Shown: in pieces, positions 1 through 10,175 of the stretch
How the letters are laid out: each line of letters begins with the position of its first letter
Position numbering within the stretch: the stretch's first letter is position 1
Assembly: GCA_014904845.1 (NCBI GenBank)
Contig: MU119919.1
Coordinates: forward strand, 1 to 12,635
Reading direction: 5' to 3'
DNA from: Acephala macrosclerotiorum
Taxonomy: Eukaryota; Ascomycota; Leotiomycetes; Helotiales; Mollisiaceae
DNA: 12,635 nucleotides
Notes under the pieces: model-generated
What the model was told of the DNA's origin: nothing
The model's input: only the letters and a program-made list of their open reading frames with translations
Databases searched by the model: none
Position numbers and translations under genes: made by a program

Positions 1-278
1 AAAATATATATTAAATAAAAAAATATTTAAAATTTTTATAATTAATTATTTTTTTATTAATTTATTATAAAAAAATATAAATATATTTTTTATTATTATA
101 TTTTAATTAATTTTAAATATATATTTAATTTTTTATTAAATAATATTTATAATATATATAAAATATTTTATTTTTTAATTATATTATAAAAAATTTAAAA
201 TATTATATTATTTTTTATAAATATAAAATATAAAATAATTTAATTAATTTATTAAAAATTTTATAATAAAAATAATTA
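1..278. other. Pure A/T tract without any G or C
   Basis: The first C in the window is at 279, so at least 278 consecutive bases are A or T, and the tract may extend beyond the window's left edge. No coding potential is visible. The right part, from about 180, probably belongs to degraded repeat copy A. A tract this long without a CpG indicates either an originally CpG-poor sequence or complete mutation. Confidence 0.95.
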
Positions 279-960
279 CGTAATAATTTCGAATTAATAT
301 ATAAACGATTTAATAAAAAATATTAAAATTTTAATTTACGTTATAATTTTAATTAAAAATTATATAAAATTTAATTAAATATTATTAAATTTTAAATTTT
401 AAATAATTTTATTAATTATTATTATATAAATTAATAAAATATAATTATATTTAATAAAAATAATAATTATAAATTTTTTTTAAATATATTTTTATTTTAA
501 ATATTAAAATTAATAATCGTTTTTTTAATAAAAAAAATATTAAAATTTTTTAAATTCGTTTTTATTTTAAATATTAAATTTTTTTATAATTATATAATTT
601 TTAAAAATTTTTTTAAAAAGTTTTTTTTTAAAATTATATATTAAATAATATAATTTATATTAATTAAATTAATTATAATAATTTAATATAAAAAACGAAA
701 ATTTTAAAAAAAAAATTTTAATATAAAATTTTATAATAAATATATTAATATTTAAAATATTAAAATATTTAAATATTAAAATAATTATATAATTTTTAAA
801 AAAAAGTTTAAATTTTTTTTTTTTAAAATTATATATTAAAAAAAATAATTTAAATAAATTAAATTAATTATAATAATTTAATATAAAAAATAAAATTTTT
901 AAAATAGTTTTTTTAATAATATAAAATTTTATAATATATTTTTATTTTAAATATTATAAA
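180..960 (+). repeat. Repeat family copy A (partial, direct)
   Basis: From about 205 the sequence follows copy B (from about 4145) through shared blocks. These are the TTAATTAATTTATTAAAAA segment, a TTTCGAA/TTTCGAAT segment, ACGATTTAATAAAAAATATT, and the AAATTTAATTAAATATTATT segment at about 367. Next comes the tandem array with its recurrent TTTTTATTTTAAATATT block. The copy loses similarity after about 960, so the conserved inner tail of copies B, C, D and E is missing or unrecognisable. The left edge is vague. It is probably a truncated or further decayed member of the same element family. No partner in opposite orientation was seen between it and copy B. Confidence 0.6.
480..960 (+). repeat. 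Subunit array in copy A (~70-195 bp spacing)
   Basis: The marker block equivalent to TACGTTTTTATTTTAAATATT recurs with its CpG position, or the TA that replaces it, at about 487, 557, 743 and 937. The spacings are 70, 186 and 194 bp. Between markers lie an AATTATATAATTTTTAAAAA arm and a TTTTTTTAAAATTATATATT arm, which together form an imperfect hairpin (587-606 with about 621-650). The same order of a short spacing followed by spacings near 190-200 bp occurs in copy B, so the array existed before the copies spread. Confidence 0.6.
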
Positions 961-1760
961 ATTTTTATTATAATATAAAATATAATAATATAATTATAAA
1001 TTAAATATAATTTTATAATATAAAAATAATCTTTTATTTATTTATTATAATTATTATAATAATAATAATATATTTTTAAAAACGTTTATATAATATTTAA
1101 AAAATTTATTAAAATTTTATAAATTAAATTTTATTTATATATATATTTTTTTTACAATTTTAAATAAATAATATAATAATATAATAATATTAATTAATTA
1201 ATTTATAATTAAATTATTTATATATATTTATATTTTTTAAAATTTTTTAAAAGTTTTTTTTAATATTATTAATTTATTTATTTTATTAATAGTAATTAAA
1301 ATTATAAATTGATTTTTTTAATATTATTAATTTTTGATAAAAAATTAAAATTAAATTAATAATACTAATAAAACGTAAATACTTATTATTAAACAATTCG
1401 TATGAAAATATTAAAAATCTCGATTATAATTAATTAATTACGATTTTTAAATTTTATAATTTTTTTATTTTATTTATTTTATATAATTACATATTATTAT
1501 TATTCGTATTTAAATTTTTTAAAATAAATTTTATAAAATAAATTAATTAAACGATTTAAATTAATTAATTATAATAAATTAATAAAATAATAAATTTTTA
1601 AATATTATTTATATATAAAAATATTAAAAAATCAATATTAAAACTTTTTTAATTAAATTTTTAATTATTTATATTATAATAATTATTAATCGAATTTATA
1701 AAAAAATAAAATTATTAAAATACGTTTAATTAATTTTATAAATAAAATAATTTAATAATA

Positions 1761-1882
1761 AAAAATTAATACTATAAATAAATTTTTAAATAAAAATAAT
1801 ATTATTTATAATAAAAATAAAAAAAATTAATATTATAAATAAATTTTTAAAGAAATATAATATTATTTATAATAAAAATAAA
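1761..1882. repeat. 61 bp tandem duplication
   Basis: Two adjacent copies start near 1761 and 1822. Corresponding landmarks are ATTAAT at 1765 and 1826, and AATATTATTTAT at 1798 and 1859, all offset by exactly 61 bp. The copies differ at few positions. The C at 1772 is T at 1833, a RIP-type transition. The T at 1791 is G at 1852, and the A at 1795 is T at 1856. The near identity implies a duplication that is recent relative to most of the C-to-T decay. Confidence 0.9.
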
Positions 1883-2100
1883 AAAATTTATTAAAATAAT
1901 TTTAAATTTATTATAATAATATAAATATTATATTAAATATATACGAAAAAACGTTTTTAATTATATTAAAAATATAATAAATATAATTAAAATAATTATT
2001 TAAAAAAAAAAAAATTATATTTATAAAAAAATAAATTATTAATTTACGAAATATTTTTTAAAAAAAAATAATAAATATATAAAATATTTAAAAAAAAATG

Positions 2101-2370
2101 TATTTTTATTATAAAAAATATATTTTTATAATAAATTATTAAATTTTTTTAATTTATAAAAAAAAAAATAAAAAAAATTTAAAAATAAAAAAAAAATAAA
2201 AAAAAATTTATAAAAATTAATTTTTATTATAAAATATATTAATATTAAAAAATTAATTATAAAATTAAATAATTAAAAAATATAATATTTATTAATTAAA
2301 AATAATATATTTTATTTAATTAAAAAAAATTTAAATTAAATTTTTTTTTAAATATATTATTAAATATAAA
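2101..2370. other. 270 bp tract without any G or C
   Basis: No G or C occurs between the G at 2100 and the C at 2371. The middle part (about 2155-2215) is strongly A-rich on the + strand, with A runs interrupted by single T or TTT. It could act as a rigid poly(dA:dT), nucleosome-excluding tract, but that is inference. No gene is present. Confidence 0.95.
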
Positions 2371-4425
2371 CGTAATTATTATAATAATTATAAAATATAA
2401 TTAATTTACGAATTAAATTTAATATTTTAAATCGTAAAAAAAAATATAATTTAAAATAAATAATATAAAAATTAAAAATATAATTAAAATTTATATTTTT
2501 ATTAAAAATATTATTTTTATTATTTTTAAAAAATATAAATAAATTTAAAATTTAATTTAATAACGTAAAAAATCGTATAAAAAAATATAATAATAATATA
2601 ATTATATTAATTATACGTAAATAAAAATATTTATAAATTTTATTATTATTATTAAATAAATACGAAATTATTAAAACGATTTAAACTTTATTTAATAAAC
2701 GATTACGAATTTAATTATTTAATATTTATTAATATTATATATTTAAATAATAACGTAATTTTATAATTTATAAATTTTATTATAAAATTTTAAAACGTAT
2801 AATTCGTTATAAAAATATTTATACGATTTATATAAAATATAATTAAAAAATATTAAATTAATACGTATTTAAAATCGCTAAAAATTATAATTTATAATAT
2901 TAAAAAAAAATTTATATTTATAAAATTTAAATAATAAATAAAAATTATAACGATAAAAATTAAAATTTTTTTAATTAAAACGTATAATTTAATTAAAAAA
3001 ATAAAATAATATTATATTTTATTATAATAAGTTTATATAATTATATAATTAAAAATAATAATAAAATATATTATAAAAAAATAAATATTATAAATAATAA
3101 TAAAAACTTATAATAATTTAATAAAATTAAATAAATTTATATTAATTTTATTAATATTTAAAATATATTATAAAATTTTTAATATAAATATTTTTATATT
3201 AATAATAATAATAAAAATAAACGAATTTTATTATATATAAATTAAATAATAAATTAATAATATTTTAATAATTTTAAAATATAAAAAAAAAAAAAATTAT
3301 ATAAATTATTAATAATTATTTTATAAATTAATAAATTTTAAATTAATTATAAATTAAAAATTTAATAAAAAAATAAAAAAACGAAAAACGAAAAATTAAA
3401 AATAATAAATATAATATAAAAAAATAAAAAATAAAATAATAATTATAATAATAATTTAATTTTAATTAAAAAATACGAAAAATAAATTTAAATTTATAAT
3501 TTATTTTAAATAAAAAAATTTTAATTTTACGAATATTAATAATAATAATAACGATTTTATAAATAATAAAAATTTTAATTAATATTATATAAAAAAAGAA
3601 ATTATAATTAATATAATTTATATAACAAATAAAAAAAAAATATATAAAATTCGTAATTAAATTAAAAAAAAAAAATTATTATTATATTTGAAATTTTTTT
3701 TAAAATTTTATAATTAAAAAAATAAAATAAAACATTTATAAAAAAAGTTTTTAAATTTATATAATATAATTTAATTATATATAAAAATATTTTAATTTTT
3801 AAATTTAAATTAATATTTAAAATTAAAAATAAAATAATAAATAAATTATATAAAAAAATAAAAATTATAATTTAAATTTTTAATAATGAATCAAAAAAAA
3901 TTTATTTTTATAAATTTTTTTATTATTTAATAAATAAATTAAAAAATAATTTTAATTTTATAATATAATTATAAAACGTTATATAAATATATATATAATT
4001 ATAAATTTTAATTTAATAAATAATTTTTATTAATTTATTAAAAAATATAATTATTTATTTAATATAAAAATTAATATTAACTTTTTTTACGTAATATTAA
4101 TACTTTTTATAATAAGCGATTTTATTTAAATTTAATTAAAATATTTAAATATAGTAATTTAATTAATTTATTAAAAAATTTCGCGATTATATAATTTCGA
4201 AATAATATATAATCGATTTAATAAAAAATATTAAAATTTTATAATTATAATTAATTTATAACTTTTAATTATTAATTAATTTAAATTATTTAAAATTTAT
4301 AAATAAATTAAAATTTAATTAAATATTATTAAATTTTAAATTTTAAACGATTTTATTAATTTATTATTACGTAAATTAATAAAATATAATCGTATTTAAT
4401 TAAAATAATAATTATAAATTTTTTA

Positions 4426-5130
4426 AATACGTTTTTATTTTAAATATTAAAATTGATAATTATTTTAATATAAAATATTAAAATTTTTTAATTATATTTT
4501 TATTTTAAATATTGAAATATTTATTTATTTAAATATTTTTATAATTATATAATTTTTAAAAAATTTTTTAAAAAGTTTTTTTTAAAATTATATATTAAAA
4601 AAAATAATTTAAATTAATTAAATCGATTATAATAATTTAATATAAAAAAAAAAATTTTTAAAAAAAAAAATTTAATATAAAATTTTAAAAATACGTTTTT
4701 ATTTAAAAAGTTAAAATAATAAATATTTTTAATTTAATTATATAATTATATAATTTTAAAAAAAAAATTTTAAAAAGTTTTTTTTTTAAAATATATATTA
4801 AATAAAATAATTTAATATAAAAAATAAAAATTTTAAAAAAAAAAATTTTAAAAAGTTTTTTTAATATAAAATTTTATTAAAAATACGTTTTTATTTAAAA
4901 TATTAAAATATTTAAATATTAAAATATTTAAATATTAAAAGTATTTTACGATTATATAATTTTTAAAAAAAATTTTAAAATCTTTTTTTTTAAAATTATA
5001 TATTAAATAAAATAATTTAAATTAATTAAATTAATTGTAATAATTAAATACAAAAACGAGAATTTTAAAATTTTTTTTTTAATAATATAAAATTTTATAA
5101 AAAATACGTTTTTATTTTAAATATTAAATA
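4426..5130 (+). repeat. Tandem subunit array in copy B (~190-220 bp)
   Basis: The marker TACGTTTTTATTT, with its CpG, lies at 4430, 4694, 4886 and 5107. A decayed version at about 4495 has TATA in place of TACG. The spacings are 65, 199, 192 and 221 bp. Each long unit holds a TATAATTTTTAAAAAA arm followed by a TTTTTTTAAAATTATATATT arm, then TAATTTAATATAAAAA and AATATAAAATTTT blocks. Unit number and length vary between copies A-D, as expected for unequal exchange. Confidence 0.75.
4902..4940. repeat. 16 bp short tandem repeat (about 2.4 copies)
   Basis: The unit ATTAAAATATTTAAAT repeats perfectly at 4902-4917 and 4918-4933, then partially to 4940. It lies inside the subunit array of copy B, immediately after a TACGTTTTTATTT marker. 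A similar but less regular AAATATTAAAATATTTAAAT stretch is found in copy A near 755-780. Confidence 0.85.
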
Positions 5131-5289
5131 ATTTATTAATTTATTAATTTTATTATTTAATAATATTTAAAATTTTATTTTAATAATTATATTAATTTTA
5201 AATATTTATAAAATGTTTAAATTAAAATTTTTTAATTTAAAATTTAAAATAAATATAAATTATTAAAATAAAAAATTTATAATTTTTTA

Positions 5290-5303
5290 TAAAAACGTTT
5301 TTA
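5290..5303. repeat. 14 bp perfect palindrome in copy B tail
   Basis: TAAAAACGTTTTTA is its own reverse complement and keeps the central CpG. The same 14 bases occur at the equivalent place in copy C (7184-7197) and copy D (10176-10189). Copy E has lost this part by a short deletion. The conserved role is unknown, and it may simply be an ancestral element sequence. Confidence 0.9.
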
Positions 5304-6223
5304 CGAAGTTTATAAAATAAAATATACGTCGAATAAAAAAAAAAAAAATTCGTTCGTTATTAATTCGTTTAATAAATTGTCGAATAAATTTTTTTTTTTA
5401 AAACGAAAAAAACATTTTTATAATTATAAAAAAATTATTATATAAATTTATAAAAATAAATTTTTTAATTAAAAAAAATAAAAAATAAAAAATATTTATA
5501 AATTAATTAATATTTAATAATAAAATTATATAATTATAAAATAAAAATAAAATATAATTTAAATAAAAAAATTAAAATTATTAATTTAAAAATTAAAAAT
5601 TATTTTAATTAATATTAAAAATAAAAAATTTATAAAACGTATATTATATTTATTTATTAATTATTATATAATATAATAATAATAATATAATTTATTATAT
5701 AATATTTATTATATTTTAATTAATTTAAAAATAATTAAAATATTCGTATTTATAAATAATTTATACGTTAATAATATTAATTTAAATTCGTAAATTAAAT
5801 ATATAATTATAATTATTAATAAAATTTAAATAAAAAACGATTTTAAAATAAAAAATAATTTAATATATTAAAGTTTTATAAAATATAAAAAAATTATTAA
5901 ATACGTTTTAATATTTAAAATTTATAAAATAATTAATAAAATAAATATAATAATTATAATAATTGTAAAATAATTTCATTTATTTAATATTTTTATTATT
6001 ATTTATACGAATTTAAATTTTTTATATAATTATTTAATAAAATTAAAAATAATAAATAATAAATATTTTATAATTAATATTATAATTTTAAAATAATTAT
6101 ATAAACGTAAAAAATTATAAAAAATATAAAAAATATATAAAAATAATAATTTAATAAATATTATAATAAAATTTAATTTAAATAAAATTTTATAAACGTA
6201 TATTAATATAAATAATTTTACGA

Positions 6224-6308
6224 TTAAAATAAAATAAAATTTAAAATAAAATAAAATTTAAAATAAAATAAAATTTAAAATAAAATAAAATTTAAAATAA
6301 AATAAAAT
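6224..6308. repeat. Perfect 17 bp minisatellite, five copies
   Basis: The unit TTAAAATAAAATAAAAT repeats five times without a mismatch (starts at 6224, 6241, 6258, 6275 and 6292). Each unit itself contains AAAAT-type 5 bp steps. The unit has no C or G, so it is immune to further C-to-T change. Perfect identity fits expansion after the surrounding DNA had already become A/T. Confidence 0.97.
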
Positions 6309-6716
6309 TTTATTTTTATAAATTACATAAATTAATTATTATTAATTAATTATATAAATTATAAATTAAAATATTTAATTATTAATTTAATAATTTTATT
6401 ATAATAAATTTATTTTAAAATTTTTTTACGTTTTAATAAATTTTAATTTTATTAATTAAACTTTAAATCGATTAAAATATTATATTATAAAAATTTAATT
6501 ATATTTAAAACGTATTAAATTATTAATATTTTTAATAATTATATAATATAAATAAAAAAAATTTATAATTTAAATATTAATAATATTATTAAAAATATTT
6601 ATTATTAATAATAAATTAAAAACGAAATAAATAAATAAATTAAATAATTCGTTAATTAATTATAAATTATAAATTTAATAAACGTATAAAAATTAAAAAA
6701 TATAATTTTAATTTTA

Positions 6717-6761
6717 GCGCAAGTCGCGCTAGTCCCTATTTGGCCTAGTCCCGCACGTGAC
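6717..6761. mobile_element. 45 bp G/C-rich island, possible transposon end relic
   Basis: Twenty-eight of 45 bases are G or C (about 62%), against a few per cent around it. The island keeps many CpA, CpC and CpT sites that are nearly absent elsewhere in the window. It is bounded by TA at 6715-6716 and TA at 6762-6763. Inside are the direct repeat TAGTCCC (6730-6736 and 6746-6752), a GCGC...CGCGC segment at its left end and the palindrome CACGTG (6754-6759) near its right end. Fungal Fot1/Pot2-type Tc1/mariner elements have terminal repeats of about this length and duplicate TA, so a solo terminal repeat or excision remnant is plausible. No mate in opposite orientation was seen. Alternatives are a GC-cluster-like insertion or a protein-bound site shielded from mutation. 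The island itself is certain; its identity is not. Confidence 0.4.
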
Positions 6762-7183
6762 TATTAAACTAATATTATATTTATATTAATAATTTTTTTT
6801 TATAATAAAAATTAATTTAATTTAATTATTTAAAAAAATATTTTTATTTTTTTTTATAATTTATTAATATTTTAATATAAAAATTATATAATTAAACTTT
6901 AAAAATTATAAATATTAAAATTAAAAACAAAAAAAAATTTAATTTTAAAAATTAAATAATTATAAATTATAAAATAATAATATAAAAATTTTATTTTTTT
7001 TATTTTTTGTAATAAAATTTTTTTTTTTAATTTTTATATTTTTTTATTGTTTTTTTTTAATTTATTTTTTTATTTATATTATAAATTAATTTATATTCAA
7101 AAATATTTTTAAAATTTTATTAAATATTAATTTTAAATTTTTTTTTTTTAATATTTAACGTATATTTTATTTTATAAATTTTA

Positions 7184-7197
7184 TAAAAACGTTTTTA
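7184..7197. repeat. 14 bp perfect palindrome in copy C tail
   Basis: This is the same TAAAAACGTTTTTA palindrome as in copies B and D, here in the inverted copy. It is followed by ACGAG where B has ACGAAG-like sequence in its own orientation. Confidence 0.9.
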
Positions 7198-7324
7198 CGA
7201 GAAATTATAAAATTTTTAATTTTAATAATTTATAAATATTTAAAATTAATATAATTATTAAAAAATAATAATTTAAAATTTTATTAAATAATAAAATTAA
7301 TAAATTAATAAATTTTTTAATATT

Positions 7325-7900
7325 TAAAATAAAAATATATTATAAAATTTTATATTATTAAAAAAATATTTTTTATATCAAATTATTACGATTAATTTAA
7401 TTTATTTAAATTATTTTATTTAATATATAATTTTAAAAAAAAACTTTTTAAAATATTTTTTAAACTTTATATAATTATTTTAATATTTAAATATTTTAAA
7501 TAAAAACGTATTTTTAAAATTTTATATTAAAAATTTTTTTTTAAAATTTTCGTTTTTTATATTAAATTATTATAATTAATTTTATTAATTATAAATATTT
7601 ATTATAATTATATTTATTAAAAAAAAACTTTTTAAAATTTTTTTTAAATATTATACAATTATATAATTAATAAAAATAAAAACGTATTTTTAAAATTTTA
7701 TATTAAAATTTTTTTTTTTAAAATTTTTATTTTTTATATTAAATTATTATAATCGATTTAATTAATTTAAATTATTTTTTTTAATATATAATTTTAAAAA
7801 AACAAAATTTAAATTTTTTTTTAAAAATTATACAATTATAAAAATATTTAACATTTAAATAAATAAGTACTTAAAATAAAAAAGTATTTAAAAAATTTTA
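7325..7900 (-). repeat. Tandem subunit array in copy C (~170-200 bp)
   Basis: The reverse-complement marker AAAAACGTATTTTTAAAATTT recurs with its CpG, or the bases replacing it, at about 7336, 7507, 7683 and 7884. The spacings are 171, 176 and 201 bp. Each unit shows the AATATATAATTTTAAAAAAA arm, or decayed versions of it, and the poly-T arm expected from the inverted orientation. Confidence 0.7.
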
Positions 7901-8277
7901 TAATTATTATTTTTATTAAATACGATTATATTTTATTAATTTACGTAATAACGAATTAATAAAATCGTTTAAAATTTAAAATTTAATAATATTTAATTAA
8001 AATTTAATTTATTTATAAATTTTATATAATTTAAATTAATTAATATATTATAATTATAAATATAATAAAATTGAAATTTTAATATTTTTTATTAAAACGA
8101 TTACGTATTATTTCGAAATTATATAATAATAAAATTTTTTAATAAATTAATCAAATTGTTATATTTAAATACTTTAATTAAATTTAAATAAAATCGTTTA
8201 TAATTAAAATAATTCATATTATATAAATTATACGTAATTTAATAAAAATTAATATTAATTTTTAAAATAAATAATTA

Positions 8278-9357
8278 ATAAAACGAACGATTAATTATAA
8301 AATTATTTTTTTAATCGTTTTTAATTTAATTAAATATTCGTAAAACGAATATAAATTTATATATATAATAATTATATTAATAATAATTTTTATTATATAA
8401 TTAATATTTATTTATAAAAATAATTTTATATTTAATTTAAAAATTAAATTTTTATTATAAATAAATTTAAAATAATATTTTTAAATTAAATAATAATAAT
8501 ATTAATTAAAAAATAAAAATTATATATTATTATAATTATAAATAATAAACTTTTTTTAATAAACGTATTAATATATATTATTATAAATTAAATATAAATT
8601 TAAATAATATTATAAAATTATATTTTAATTTTTTTATTTAAAAATTAAATTAAAAAAAATATTAAAATAATAATTAATTATTAATTAATTTTTTAATATT
8701 TTTAAAAATTATATAAAAAAATATATTTTTATTATTAATTCTAATTTTTCGTAAAAAATATTAATAATTTTATTAATTGATTTCGAATTAAATATTCGAA
8801 TTTTAATAAAATTATATTAAATAAAATTAAAAAACTTTTTTATAATTAAATTATTAATTTTTTTTTAAAACGTTTTAAATAATTATTTAAAAATTGTAAT
8901 TATATTTTTTTTTTATAATTTTAATAATAAATTTAAATTTTTTTTTTTATTATTTATTATAAAAATTATCAAAAATTTAATTTTTTTAATAATAATAATA
9001 AAAAATTAATTATTAAAAGTTTTGTAATTTTTTTTATTATTTTTAATAAAATTTATTTTATTTAAATTTTTTATTATATACGTTTTTATTTTATAATTTT
9101 TTTTAAATATTTTTAATTATATTTTTTAATTAATTTTTTATTTAATTCGTTTAATTAAAAAAATAAAAAAATATTTTAATTTTTTTAATTATTTTTTATT
9201 TTTTTTATATTAAACGCGTATTTTAAATAAAATTAATAAATTTAATATAAATTTTATATTGAAATTGTTTTTTATTATAAATATATTATTAATTTAATAT
9301 TAAATATATAAATAACATTTTTTTTAATAATTAATAATAACGATATATTATTATTAA
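8278..9357. other. Degraded spacer between divergent copies C and D
   Basis: This is about 1.1 kb between the outer ends of C and D. A CpG-rich patch lies just outside copy C (CpG near 8284, 8288, 8316, 8339 and 8346). The part around 8930-9200 is T-rich on the + strand. No gene, RNA or clear repeat was recognised. Confidence 0.55.
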
Positions 9358-9621
9358 TTATTATTTATTTAATATAAAAATTAATATTAATTTTTATTAA
9401 ATTACGTAGAATTTATATAATATAAATTAATTTAATTATAAACGAAAAATATTAAATTTAATTAAAATATTTAAATATAATAATTTAATTAATTTTAATA
9501 AATATACGATTATAATTATAAATTATTTATTAATATAAATTATATAAAAATTATAAATAAATTAAAATTTAATTAAATATAATCGTATTTAATAAAAATT
9601 ACAATTGTAAAACTTTTTAAA

Positions 9622-9995
9622 TACGTTTTTATTTTAAATATTTAATATTTAAATATTAATTATTAAAATATTAAAAATTTATTTTACAATTATATAATTT
9701 TTAAAAAAAGTTTTAAAAAGTTTTTTTTTAATAAATATAATCGTAATAAATATATATAATTAATAAAATTAATCGTAATAATTTAATATAAAAAATGAAA
9801 ATTTTAAAAAAATTTTTTTAATAATATAAAATTTTATAATAAACGTATTTTTATTTAAAATTTAATTATGTAATTTTAAAAAAAATTTTTAAAATTTTTT
9901 TTTTAAAATTATATATTAAATAAAATAATTTAAATCGATTAAATTAATTATAATAATTTAATATAAAAAATACGTTTATATTTTAAATATTAAAA
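9622..9995 (+). repeat. Reduced subunit array in copy D
   Basis: Markers with intact CpG lie at 9624, 9844 and 9973, giving spacings of 220 and 129 bp. The last unit is therefore shortened. The hairpin arms TATAATTTTTAAAAAAAG and TTTTAAAATTATATATTAAA are recognisable (about 9690-9735 and 9865-9925). Confidence 0.65.
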
Positions 9996-10175
9996 AATTT
10001 ATTAATTTATTAATTTATCGATTTATTAATTTTATCGTTTAATAAAATTTTAAATTATTATATTTTAATAATTATATTAATTTTAAATATTTATAAAACG
10101 TTTAAATTAAAATTTTTTAATTTGAAATTTAAAATAAAAATAAATTATTAAAATTAAAAATTTTATAATTTTTCG

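Larger units (their letters stand above)
961..4047. other. Degraded spacer between copies A and B
   Basis: This 3.1 kb stretch has no gene that I can support. It holds a slightly G/C-richer segment at 1290-1425, the 61 bp tandem duplication at 1761-1882, a G/C-free tract at 2101-2370 that includes an A-rich run near 2155-2215, and a zone of frequent CpG at about 2370-3000. It shows no visible relation to the repeat family. It may be the remains of another transposon whose other copies lie outside the window. The only start-codon-led frames noticed are trivial, such as about 14 codons from 3887. Confidence 0.6.
4048..5430 (+). repeat. Repeat family copy B (direct, most complete)
   Basis: This is the most complete copy. 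The outer end is the AATTATTTATTTAATATAAA segment, shared with D (from about 9358) and, inverted, with C (to about 8277). A roughly 370 bp outer segment follows, then the tandem subunit array (about 4426-5130). The inner tail has the blocks TTAATAATTATATTAATTTT, AATATTTATAAAATG and TATAAAATAAAATATACG, and runs on through a CpG-rich stretch (5296-5405). The last 100 bp or so is shared only with E. Copy B faces copy C across a 1.7 kb core, as expected for two long terminal inverted repeats of one element. An LTR interpretation (paired with A or D in direct orientation) is the main alternative. Confidence 0.8.
5431..7109. other. Core between inverted copies B and C
   Basis: This 1.7 kb stretch is flanked by B and C in convergent orientation. 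It contains the perfect 17 bp minisatellite (6224-6308), close to the midpoint of the B-C structure, and the G/C-rich island at 6717-6761. The rest is A/T with scattered CpG. No open reading frame or protein motif is supportable, so if this was the coding interior of a transposon it has been erased. Confidence 0.55.
7110..8277 (-). repeat. Repeat family copy C (inverted)
   Basis: Read on the - strand, this copy starts at about 8277 with the same outer end as B and D. It matches D closely in the next 80 bp or so, including TTATTAAATTACGTA and AATTTATATAATAT. The subunit array and an inner tail with the palindrome at 7184-7197 follow. Relative to B, D and E it lacks about 40 bp of the tail (near 7230-7240). 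On the - strand it keeps C or G at places where B and D have T or A, for example AACAATTTGATTAATT near 8145-8165. It also lacks the CpG-rich extension shared by B and E. Confidence 0.8.

Noticed and set aside
3887..3931. Short ATG-led reading frame of about 14 codons
   Set aside because: It is far too short, has no recognisable motif and is made of A/T-driven codons. Start triplets are so rare here that a single one has no meaning.
180..5430. Copies A and B as two LTRs of one retrotransposon
   Set aside because: They are in direct orientation about 3.9 kb apart, but A lacks the conserved tail and no primer-binding site, polypurine tract or domain is readable. The convergent pairs B/C and D/E fit inverted repeats better. 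Kept as an alternative only.
6754..6759. CACGTG as a functional E-box regulatory site
   Set aside because: It is a single six-base palindrome with no gene nearby, and it is more simply part of the inserted island.
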